64,000 nucleotides of DNA from Carnegiea gigantea. Taxonomy: Eukaryota > Streptophyta > Magnoliopsida > Caryophyllales > Cactaceae. Made by a program: the position numbers and the translations under genes. A model generated the notes under the pieces. That model saw nothing but the letters and a program-made list of their open reading frames with translations, was not told where the DNA came from and did no database searches. Shown piece by piece: positions 46,162-56,960 of this stretch (position 1 is the first letter of the stretch; the number at the start of each line of letters is the position of its first letter). The stretch spans positions 406,001 to 470,000 of the forward strand of contig JAKOGI010000335.1 in assembly GCA_029747015.1 (NCBI GenBank). Reading direction: 5' to 3'.

Positions 46162-48924
46162 TTCTTCCCTCCTTAAAAGAATTTCATCCTCGAAATTCGA
46201 AATATAAGTTTGGTCTTTCCTAGCATGCACGCACACAACTAAGATCTACTCGGTAGGTTTCCAAAAGGTTTCATTTTGCGGACACTACGTCTTTCAAATC
46301 GAAAGGAAATGGTTTATGGTATCCAGTCTCCTCCGCGCCAGTTCTCTTCAAGCGTCTACTCACTCTATTTAGGCGCCGAGGGCAAATTGCATTGAAGAGG
46401 GGCAAATGAGTTGGCATGGACAACCATATTAAGTTTGTTTGGAAAATGAAATATAGATTTTCAATAATCTAGACTCAGTTCACATGGCAAGCAACAACTC
46501 TATGCATATGCACCTATAAGTCGGCATCTAAAGGTATGGCAACTGGGACAATGACATCTTAAGGTCATACACTTAGTAGTGTCATTCTAAAACATAAATT
46601 TAAGTCACTTTTGGGATCACAATGATTAACATAGGGACTCCCATAACACATTTAGAATAATAAAAACGTCACATAGCACCACATAGTCTCATTTGAGCAT
46701 AATAGCATCACATAGCATTGCATAGAATCAGTAATTTAGTATTCTCAAGTCTAGGATTCCCAAGCAACATGAAGACGTCTAATACGCATATAGTAAGCAA
46801 TTATAAAATGGAAGCATATGTAACCGACATTTCTATGTTTTTAAATTAATTCCAAATAACTTTTAAACATTTCATTCATGGCAACTTAGACAGGGCATGC
46901 TAAAGTCGTATGAAGGCAGTTAACTTAGTCAAGTTCATTCAAAGGCATGAAGAAATCATATCATTCTGAGGTAAAATCAACTGATCAGGAAGCTACCACA
47001 TTGTACTTAAGGTAGTAGAGACATTATATTACGTCACATTGACAATGAAGAGGCTTGGGGTAATACTTGAATTCACATTGACATCATGTAGGGTATACAA
47101 CATAACACTAAGGATTAAGAACCATGAATAGCACGAACTAGCATAACATGTCGATAGGAACAGCTTGAGGAGAGAATGCTACGGCAAGAATACGTGAATG
47201 CGGGTTTCTATGGTCGCCTCATCATGCTTCAAATACGTGTGTGTCGTTATTCAGTTATAACATGGAACCAAGGAATTCATGGGATGTAAATGATGACTCT
47301 AAGGTCATACCATGCTACAAATCACGGGAGTTAAATTGTTTGGATAGCTAGGTCGCATGCCAAATCCAACTCAAGTCAAGCAAACACCAAGGTATGCACT
47401 CACTAAGCCAATCATTCACAAGACACTTGAATAACCGTGCATAATGGACGTAAGTGTCAATATATATGATGACATGACCCTGAGTGCTCTACTATGCTAA
47501 TTTCTTACACATGAGATACATATTTCTATAGATGTGATTCATATAAATGTAGCTCTATTGTCATCTAATCATGCATTACATACATCGAGTTCAACCAGTC
47601 CAATTATAACACGAGAAAACAGTATCGATGGGCTGTACATAACGATTCAAGAGTCATATCGTGTAACTAACTGCATAAATTCAAATCGTTCTAACTAATG
47701 CAATTACATGTTTAATCAAATTCAAGCCAAGCAATTACCAAACCTCACTTTGTTGGCATTTGATCACAAATAAATTGATGGCCTTATAGGTACGCGTTAA
47801 GGTTTTATAAGGTACATCTATCCTACAGGTGATCATAGGAGTCCTACTACTTATGTCACTCACCTTGGTAGGAATTGTTTACTACGTACAATTTCAAAGT
47901 CTGCCAGGTTCTTTCTCCCTTATGCTTTCTAGGTATATCAGGGTTCGTTCGGGGCAAAACATGATCACCCCATTCATGAATAACAATCCATATAATAAAA
48001 AAGAACAACTAATGCATGGTTTAGGCAATAATGGCAAAGAAGGGGAACAATAGGTACACTGCGCAATGGTTAACGAGGTCCTACCATTAGCACATAGTCT
48101 TCAAGCATGCATACAAAAGTAGCCCCTAACGTACTCAAGGAATTCAGAATTCAAAAATGGAAAATATCACTTAGTAGGATTATCAATTATAGCAACCAAT
48201 CTCGACACGTATAGTACAATGGCATATACTTGGATACCTAAGCTCGTTCATCATAGCTAAAGAATGTAAAGTAAAACTTAACTCGACAGCGAAAAAGACA
48301 TTAACATTTCGAAACTTCGGATTTGAAAGGTGAAAAATAGCTTATCTATTTTAAACTTCTTCTCTACCAACCTTTGAGTACGTCTGCTCACTCCATTATG
48401 GGGCCCGAGGAGTAAATCGTACTTTAGGGGTAAAGACAAACTTAGAAAAATATTTTCAATCGCTCGAGTCTAAATTGACGTGCTTTAACTATCGATTGTC
48501 TTATCAGAGCGCACGAAGAAAACATTTATCATTCAAAACATCACTTAGCTCACACGATACAAGTGAATTGGACTCACTTCCTAGCACATGACTCATATTT
48601 CATTCAATCAGCTTAATCGGATCGCATAAAAGTCAATCAATGAAGTGAATTAGCACATTAGGAATATATTATATTAATGGAGCACCACAACTTCACCTGG
48701 ATATGGGCAGCTATCTGACTCCTATACTTACGCCTAACTCACCACTTTCACTTAATCAACCTCCTCGAGCCTCACATAAGTCAAAGATGGCCATACTATA
48801 AAGCACACTTGCACACAAAGTAGGCATATGTCACATAACCACAAAGTGTTCCTAGGCGACTATATGAAATGCAAGACTCAGGTTGTGGCCTATGGTCGCA
48901 GGACCTTTTCTCTGATACCATCAA
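46162..48924 (-). other. LARD interior, no coding capacity
   Basis: Polypurine tract at the left edge, primer-binding site at 48908-48923 on the right. The blocks at 46270-46410 and 48300-48430 resemble each other (CTACTCACTC, GGCGCCGAGGGCAAATTGCA against GGGCCCGAGGAGTAAATCGT). No gag or pol motif in any frame; the longest open frame (47829-48053) shows no family resemblance. Confidence 0.75.
48908..48923 (-). other. Primer-binding site of the LARD
   Basis: The minus strand reads TTGATGGTATCAGAGA next to the LTR end GTTACA. TGGTATCAGAG is the canonical initiator methionine tRNA complement. Confidence 0.85.
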
Positions 48925-51900
48925 TGTAACACCCCCAACCTCTAGGGCCAGAAGCGCTACGTTTTCTTAACTTCTTACTAAAAATTCTGGGGTGAAACAG
49001 ACATAGTTTTCCCCAAAAACTGACCGTTTCTAGGCTAAAAGCCTTACAATAAACCCCTACAAATCAACGGAAGTGTAAAACATTTAAAAGAAGCTCAACG
49101 GCCACACGCCGGAGTTCATAACTCAACGAGCCACCCGCTCAGAGTACACCAAATAGAATAGTTCATTAATAAAGAAGAAATGAAAGATACAATTCAACGG
49201 TTCACACAACTGGAGTATTGGAGTTTACATCCCAAATCATAAGTAACTTTGACCAAGAAGACATCTAACTAATTAGATGGTTGGCTCATACGGACATACA
49301 GAGCAACTTTTATACCATATACAATACATGAACTAGAATGCTTGGTTTACATGCGTTTAGAAACTATGAATATATTACATGACTTCATTAAAGATGTAAG
49401 TAGGCACACATGACACCCTGCAAGCAAGAATAAACTCCATCTTGACATAGTTTACCCAACTTCTTCCTATCACAAGAAAACTTAGGAAAAAAGGGAAAAG
49501 AGTAGTGGGATGAGCAACCACACGCTCAGTGAGTGTCTCCTGAACTCCTTAAAAGAAAACCGTTGCAGGCAATAATATTTTTAATAATCACATATCACGT
49601 ATTCATACTTTACTATTATATTGGGCATTCATAAAACCCTTATGGAAGGATCACTAAACATAAACTTCATTTTAAACACTCGAACATATTTCTAGGCTCC
49701 TAAATAACCAACTTCTTAAAACCAAGCACTCAATTCACATAAGCAAGCAATGAGGCTAAGTACAGAACTTTCTTTTTCATAAACATAACTATTTAGCATT
49801 CCATTCAAACTATACATAAAACATCATTCATATGATGTGCACATAAGGTTATCTCTTCTCATAGTCATACTTTTCTTGGCATTTCATTCATATGATATAC
49901 GTAAGGCACGGATAAATTTCAAGTCTCATTCAAATCTCATTCATAGGGTATGCACATAGGGCTTTCTTTTTCATGATCATATCTTGCTTCGCATCTCAGT
50001 CATAAGTTATGCTTGGAATATTCACATAATGCTTTACTTTCATTAGCATGCTTAGATCTCATTCATATGATATGCACAAGCATCTTTCTTTCTTCTTGTA
50101 AAAAAAATACTTTACTTACCCTTACTTGAAATCTCATTCACATTTCATATATAAGACAAGCACAGAGCATGCACAGAAGACTTCTTCTTTTCTTGAAAAA
50201 CACTTTGCTTAGCCTCTTGAGGCTCTTGTTCTTTTAAAAGAGATTTCATTTCGTATTGGTCGTACAACGACCCTTATAAGCTTTTCATATTTCATTCCAT
50301 ATGGCCTCTTAGGACCCGTAAAAACCATCTTTTCTTTCAAAACATAAAAAATGACAAAGCGCCAATTGCTTTTCTTTGCTTGTTAGGAAAATACATCGGG
50401 TATAAGATAATTACAGGGTGCTCATTGGGTGAGATCTATTCTTAACCCCATAGTGAGACCTAATGCTCACGCTTAAGCTCTTACTCCGGGGACGGTTACA
50501 TATAACATATCGGACCATTACCCTCATCAGGGTCTTCTAGGGTTTTCTAGTATCAGGACTTATCCCCTAGGCTAACATCATTCATAACATATTATCCGAA
50601 GCACATTATCTTAACCAATTGAAAGCGTATGGGCCATAACGGCTAATAATTTTGCTGGCTCTAACAGCGAAATCCTTTTTCATACAACTCATGCCTTTGT
50701 AAAACTCTTTAGGGATTCCCCCGTTCAAGCAGGTTCACTCCTAAAACTGCATTCATTTAGTTAAAAATATGCCATCATGCACTAATATTTATAGCTACTA
50801 TCATTTCAAAACAAGAAATCCTTCTTTGAAAAACTCACCCTTATGCACATAATGTAACTTGAGGACATAGAAGGAAAGGGGGTCCACAAGTATCCTATTC
50901 AAGCACCTCATAATCAATTCAGCACAATGAGCCACACATGTCCTCGCAATCCACACGATTGCGGTTAATTCACGACCCAGGCTCCCTCTTCACAAGCATC
51001 CTACCACAAAGAACCTCGAACCACTCATAGTTATACCTCAAACCATCTAACTAACATCTCGGTTTTCAATTCGATAATCATAACATATTATCATGAAGGT
51101 CTTATGAAATAGTTACGTATAACTTACCGAGCAAGCAGCAACCGTCCAATAGCTCATTACCGCATACATAAGCATAAATATATATGTATATATTGCATTA
51201 ACTTGAAATAAGAACTTAACTAACTGAAATAAACTCAAAAGGCATGAAACTTAGCCTACATTCATAACTTGCGAATAGAAGGTAAGCATACCAAATTCAT
51301 GTCATTTCAATGCATAACTAACTAACTAACATGCCATATTCAAAGTATAACCATCCAACTAAACATGCATTGGCTTAAAATGTTCTCAGGGCGTTTCAAG
51401 GGTACTCTTAAGCATGAATTAGCTAGTTTGATATGCGTCGATTTAAAGAATGCTTGTCATTCAAGGGTTACTTATAAACACGAACTAATCAAATTAGCCT
51501 GCTTCGATCTTAGGTGATCTTGGTTCGTTTCAAACATTCATACATTGCCGTTAAGGTGTAAACATGCTCACTTTATCATTCAAATGTTATTTCCAAAGCT
51601 GTTTCATATGCATAGTTCAACTAAATAGGCAAGTATCGATTCGAAGTGTTCATTCATTGTTTCGAAGTTACATTTTAAGTCTAATTAAGCTATGTAAGCA
51701 TAATACGATTCTAAACATTCATGTATTACATCAAAGTCATTATTCGAATCTAAATAAGTCATTTAGACATAATACAAATCAAGCTGTTCGTTTATTACAT
51801 CGAAGTTACTATTCAAACCTAATTGAGCCATTTAAGCATAATACGATTCACGACATTCGTTTATTATATCGAGTTACCATTCAAGTCAACCTTTCAAGCA

Positions 51901-53310
51901 TACATTAACTGAATTCACCTGAATCGGTTCTAACCATGCTTAACTCATTTCAAACTATATTTTCAGGCATGTAATGACTGAATTCACTTGAATCGAATCT
52001 AAACATGCATAGCTCATTTCGAACTAAATTTTCAGGCATGTATTAAGTGAATATACTAAAATCGATTCTAAGTATTCGATATTGTTTTGAAGCTACTTCT
52101 CAGCATGTATTACCCAAAGTAACATACATAGATTTAAGGCCACTTTCGAATATTAATCAACTAAACTAACATTTAACGATTCGAGGTCATTTCCAGGCAT
52201 AAACTAACTAAACATAACATGCATCGCAATTTAAAGCTTAAAACGATTTTAAAACTACTAATACTTAGGAGGCGAGAAACACCCACCTCGATTCTATGCT
52301 AGAGGACCCGATTATGGGCTTTTGGGGCTGAATTTGGATGTTCAAGAGCTCCAAAATTGGTCTCCTAATGCGCTGCCCAACACTGACCTGAGTCAGTATG
52401 CCCCAAGCTTGGTTCGGTTGTTGTTCGTACTATTCTGGTGGTCATGGGAACTACCCTCAACCACCGCTGGTCGTCGGCCGCCAGCCTCAGTCGCAATAGT
52501 GGCTGGAATCGCATCCCCTCACCGCTTACCCTCGATCTGACTCTCGCTGATCTTGAGTTCAGGGCGTCGGCCATGGCTGCTGTACAAACGGGTAACTGGT
52601 GTGGCCCCTGCCGCCGTCGCAGTGCTTGGCCGGTCTCATTTCCTTCTCTCTTGCTCAATCTCTCTTCTTCTCTCGCTATGGTGGTCGCCGGCTGGTGAAG
52701 GAGGTGCGGCGCTAGCGCACGCACCGGGATGGCGTCGCTGTCGCCGCGACCACCCCACCCCCCTCTCTCTCATCTTCTTTCTCTCTCTTCCATGGTGTGG
52801 GTTGCGGGGCTGGCGTTTGGAGACCCCCTCCATCATGGTTTGCCGTGAAAGAGAAGGGGCTTGGCCCCCCCTTTTGTTGAACATTTTTTTTTTTGGTTGT
52901 TTTGGTTAATAACTCAATCAACTAAAATCGCTAGTCCAATCTCGTACCTCTTATTCTAAACCCAATGGTTAACACAATCGCTCATCGATCTTTCATTCCC
53001 AAATACGTCAAGGTTTGATTTTAATAAACATCGAAACTAATTCTAAGGTTAACAACCTACTCGCATTCAAGAAACGACTAAATAAATCGAATAATGACTA
53101 AATTAAACTATCGATATAATTTAAGGGCACAAATAGCACGAATTAAATTTAAAAACAATAATAACAATAATAATCCCTTTTTAATAAAATTATAGCTCCC
53201 ATAAGCACATAGATAATAATTTAACTCATATAGTTGCTAAAAATATGAATTTATAACGTAAAAAGGTAATACAGTTAGCTTAACGGAAAACAAAGAATGT
53301 GGGTCTTACA
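48925..53310 (-). repeat. Right LTR of the LARD (4386 bp)
   Basis: Starts TGTAACACCCC and aligns with 41770-46161 throughout, including the tandem repeats (51647-51922) and the GC-rich block (52430-52860). Differences are scattered substitutions and few small indels, a moderate age. Confidence 0.92.
51647..51922. repeat. 69-bp tandem units in the right LARD LTR
   Basis: Counterpart of 44501-44776 with the same number and phase of units, showing that the array existed before this copy inserted. Confidence 0.8.
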
Positions 53311-53315
53311 ATGCC

Positions 53316-53842
53316 CCTCTAGATATTACCATTTTTCTGAGCACAAAACAAGAAAAGACATGGAATCTGACTTATTAGGTTATAGGATGGTGAAATCATA
53401 TGTTCGTTGGATATATCATGGAGAGTATACAACTACACACAAATGGGCCAGAAATGAAACAGAAATTCATGGTTTTGATGATATGATTGGAATGATTCAT
53501 GATGCTTTTGGGGACCACAACGTAGATGCACCAATAGGTGAGGAGGTTGACCAATATGACAAAATGGCTGACCATGCTAGTTGTAGCAATGAAGGTGAAA
53601 GTTCTAATCTCACACCAGAACAGTTTGAAAATTTGTTGAAAAATGCTCAAAAGGAATTGTATCATGGCTGTCAGAACTTTTCTAGGTTGTCATTAATTGT
53701 AAAGCTGTTTCAGATCAAATGTATTGACGGCATTACTAATAAGGCTTTTACTAACATCCTTAAGTTGTTTAAAAAAGCCTTACGTAAGGGTGAAACCTTG
53801 CCATCCAAGTGGTGGCTTCCCAAACTTGTAAATCTGTTATAG
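53316..53842 (+). pseudogene. CACTA transposase (TNPD/TNP2-like), 3' part, truncated
   Basis: This continues the frame left at 41769: VKSYVRWIYHGE, then DMIGMIHDAFGDHNV, LLKNAQKELYHGCQNFSRLS, IVKLFQIKCIDGITNKAF and GETLPSKWW. All are collinear with TNP2-type transposases (MI.DA.G, AEKELYPGCK.FS.LSF...L...K...G.S...F, GE.LP.SYYEAKK). A TAG at 53840-53842 ends it where intact proteins continue for several hundred residues into the catalytic Transposase_21 region, which is absent. The CACTA element therefore cannot make a working transposase. A GTAAGTG donor directly follows the stop. Confidence 0.85.
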
Positions 53843-53956
53843 AGGCATGTAAGTGATTTATTTTATGTGTAATGGTACAATATCGAGCAGATTGATAGTA
53901 TTGTATTGATTATCTTAAATTGATTTCTTTTTTCTGTAAAAAAAAAAAAGAACAGA

Positions 53957-55431
53957 TTACACTTATATGATACTCCTCTTATAGCTCGTCACAATCGTCC
54001 ACTTAAGAGGAAAAGAGGGGATGTTTGCTGCAGAAAGCTTATAGATGTGCAGCCTGGAGAAAAACTGCAAGTGGATTTCGATTAAGATTGCCGCCCTGTT
54101 GGAACAAATTCCTCCATATTCACTTTCTATCTTGGTCAAACAGTTCGAAACCGTACTTGTTGCCCCTTGGCAGTTCCTAAATGGAAGTACATTAAATCTG
54201 GGAAGTTAAATTTTGCATGGAATGTTGTGCTGGTAATGGTTTTTATCTTGGCATCTTTCAACTAGTTTTGTATTTTAAAGCAGAAATAAGTTTGCTAACG
54301 TATCTTTTGTTGTCCTCCCTCTCCTTACAACTTATATATTTTAGGAGAAGTTCACAATAAATAAGCCCGAAATGAGGAAGGAATTTGTCCTGAAGCATGT
54401 GAATGCTCTTTATTGTGACTATAGACATAAATTGAAGGCTAAATACTATGATGATCCAGAGTTGATAAATCGGTATCAAAGAGAGAACAACAAGCCTAGG
54501 AAAGTTCTAAAGTCATATTGGTTGTACTTATGCACTTTATGGCATGATCCTCAGTTCCAGGTACTTGTAGCTTTGTACTATCGAGGATATTTATGGAATT
54601 TTGACACAAAATTGAAAATTATGCCTTCTTTTTTGTTATAGGCAAAGAGTGAGAAGAACAAAGAGAATAGATCATCTCAGAAGCTGCCTCACTATTCGGG
54701 AACAAAAAGCTATGGTCGTATTGCACATGAACTTGTATGTGTATCTGAACTAAAAGCAATATCTTTTATTATATAAATGTTATCCATCAATTTTATATGT
54801 TTCTGCAGTGATTAAAAAAAAAAAAAAGAAGGAACCAACTCGAGCTGAAATATTAATAGTCTCGAAAAAGAAAGACCACTAAACCTGTTAACGAGGAGAA
54901 GCTTGCTAACAATGTTGATGCTGTGGTAAGTGAATTAGCTAACTAAGAATATTGTGGATTTCTTATGCTCTAAAGTTTGATGAATCTTTACCATTATGTT
55001 TATTTCTTTTGGCCTTAATATTCTCATTTTATAAATAGTCAAAGTTAGAAGATCACATGAAGCAAAGAAATGAAGGATTGAACCAAATGGATGATGAAGA
55101 AATTTTTAAGAAGGTTCTTGGGGAGGAAAAACATGGATATTTTCGTGCTTATGGACACAACAAAAGTATCACAGATCACTTTGGAGTGAAACCTGCCCGA
55201 CTGAATCTGATCCACAAGGTGGTTGAAATTGAGAAAATGGCTGACAAGCAAGTTCAGAAAACTATACGAAAGATGGAGGAGAAAATGGAAGAGAAATTAG
55301 TAGAGCGTGACATAGAGCGTGATAAATTGCTTGTAGAGCGTGACAAAATGTGGGAGGAAAGATTCAAGAAGTTGTGTGACTCACTTGGCATACCTCAAAC
55401 CAACCAAATTCATCAAAATGAGTCTACATGA
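53957..55431 (+). pseudogene. TNPA-like gene (plant transposase Ptta/En/Spm family), multi-exon, with defects
   Basis: Exon 1 (to 54232) carries RNRTCCPLAVPKWKYIK and ends at a GTAATG donor. Exon 2 (54345-54560) has EKFTINKPEMRKEFVLKHVN, then YRHKLKAKYY. Exon 3 (54642-54734) has KLPHYSGTKSYGRIAHEL. Exon 4 (54809-54925) is Lys-rich (KEPTRAEI). Exon 5 (55039-55431) contains MDDEEIFKKVLGEEKHGYFR and a coiled-coil end with repeated VERD units. This order (C.L.V..W..I, F......R......R..K..YF, G.KSFA.......E.G, E.F..VLG.E..GRVRGYG) is that of Transposase_24/TNPA-like proteins, which bind subterminal repeats of CACTA elements. Defects: a TAA in exon 1 near 54083 and a stop plus A-run frameshift at the start of exon 4. 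The last exon is undamaged. Confidence 0.8.
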
Positions 55432-56560
55432 TTCATGGTGAGTTCAAAGCTAAGTTTATTATTATTAGAAATGCCCCTGTAACCTGCCTTTCGCATCTCC
55501 TATAACCTCCTAGACTACGAATTCTACTGCTATTCTTACTTGCATATGCAGCCTATAGCTCCTATCAACCATTAATCATCTATTAGAGCTATGCATATCA
55601 GGTTAAAAAAAAAAAAAACATTTCATTTCCTTCTCTTGCTCAGGGTTCCCAGTTCAATACATTTTGTTCCCAATTCTGCCCGTTCCTACGATGGCCATCT
55701 AACTTGTTCATCACTTGTATTGCAACATCTAGACTATATGACCAATCAAATAATAAATGCTCATTGGTCTTCTCCTCCCTTTCAAATAGCTAGCATTTGT
55801 TAGCAGACTGAACTCCAAAAATCTCCAATTTGTCCTGAGTTATTAAGCTTTTCATACATTTAAAGTCAAGAAATGAAGGAAACTTTGAGCACTTTGGATT
55901 TTTTAAAAAGATTATTACTATCTGATTTTAATCTAATGTTAATTGTCTATGAGCTAATTGTGTGTGGTAGGAAAATAGAACTAATCACAGGAAAATATAA
56001 GTATTTATTCAGCCATTTACCTTTCTATTGCAGTTCAGTAGATGCCATATATGAAGATGGGTGGAAATTGGCATGGTTAATAGATGTTAGAAGTATAATC
56101 AAAGTCTCTTATCTTCATCCAACTTTTGGGTTGTTATGCATTAGTTTTAATGGCAAGGCTTTTTTTAGAATTTCCATGGATGGTGTTCAAGATAAGACTT
56201 TTTTTGGAAGTCCCCATAGATGGTGTTTGAAGTCGTCACGTTGCCTATGGATTGTTGCCTAGCTAGCCCAATTATTATGTATATAATGTAGTTTTAGTTG
56301 GAATCAGATACTCTAAGCTATTAATATTTTGATTTCCATTTAGAAACATGTGATGGAAATTTTATATGCCTTTTGTACATTATATGTATTTAGGATGAAT
56401 TGCCATTTTGGTAAGTATATTGTTTGGATGAAGTTAAAAATGGTTGACAAAAATCAGTTGGAATATGTTGTGATGTGAATGCCTTCATGGCAATTATGAT
56501 TATTTCATCTTCCTGACACAAGACATTATCTGGTCGAATCATCCTAGGTGATATAAAGAT
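55432..56560 (+). other. CACTA 3' region, untranslated or unrecognised
   Basis: AT-rich sequence downstream of the TNPA-like gene. The open frame 55873-56262 (129 codons) has no recognised domain. Its end contains a twofold repeat (TTTTTTTAGAATTTCCATGG and TTTTTTTGGAAGTCCCCATA types), so it is probably not a gene. Confidence 0.45.
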
Positions 56561-56957
56561 CTTATGTTTTACAAGATTATTACATATGTTGCCATTGCAG
56601 TATTCGTGGCTAGTTTTGTAAAGATGGTCATGGGTCTCCTTATGGCTAAGAAAACTATTAGCCACGAGCTTATCTATAGCAGTTGATTATCTTAGTCACT
56701 GCGAAGTCTATGGCTCACTATTAAGCTGGCCATAGCAAAAGGCGTGGCTGCCGTCCATTGATTGCCATGCTATTCCCATGGCACAAGTTAACTTATTAGC
56801 CACAGGAGATATTTACCCGTAGCTGATGGTTTAGTCTCGGGGTTTTGTGCCACAGTAGGCCTCGGCAATTCTTACCATGGCTAGTTACTTGGGCCATAGG
56901 AATTGTTCATACTAGCCATGGGTCTTTCCATGGCACAAACATGGCTTTGTTGTAGTA
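56561..56957 (+). repeat. CACTA right terminus with subterminal repeats
   Basis: Repeated TTAGCCACGAG, CATGGCACAA, GCCATAG and CCATGGCTAG motifs lead to the terminal GCTTTGTTGTAGTA, the inverted partner of the left end. Confidence 0.85.
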
Positions 56958-56960
56958 TCT

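Larger units (their letters stand above)
41770..53310 (-). mobile_element. Large retrotransposon derivative (LARD) with 4.4 kb LTRs, nested in the CACTA transposase
   Basis: Two direct repeats of 4392 and 4386 bp flank a 2763-bp interior without coding capacity. The TSD ATGCC is perfect (41765-41769 and 53311-53315). Orientation is minus: beside the right LTR the minus strand gives TTGATGGTATCAGAG (initiator-Met primer site) and beside the left LTR AAGGAGGGAAGAA (polypurine tract) before TGTAAGACCC. LTR ends TGTAACACCCC and TCTTACA resemble those of the neighbouring chromovirus, so the proteins for its movement may have come from that group. Long LTRs with a coding-free core define LARDs. Confidence 0.93.
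38229..56957 (+). mobile_element. CACTA (En/Spm-type) DNA transposon, 18.7 kb including a nested element
   Basis: The left end is CACTACAACAAAGC and the right end GCTTTGTTGTAGTA, a 14-base terminal inverted repeat whose final base has changed from G to A. The 3-base TSD TCT is present on both sides (38226-38228 and 56958-56960). Subterminal regions at both ends are full of TGGCACAA, GCCACGG and CATGGC motifs in both orientations. Inside are a TNPD/TNP2-like N-terminal fragment and a TNPA-like (Ptta/En/Spm) gene. After subtracting the nested 11.5 kb retroelement, the transposon is about 7.2 kb. It inserted into pol of the chromovirus. Confidence 0.94.

Noticed and set aside
55873..56262. 129-codon frame downstream of the TNPA-like gene as an additional CACTA protein
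   Set aside because: No known domain, ends in an internal 40-bp duplication, lies in the 3' region just before the subterminal repeats.
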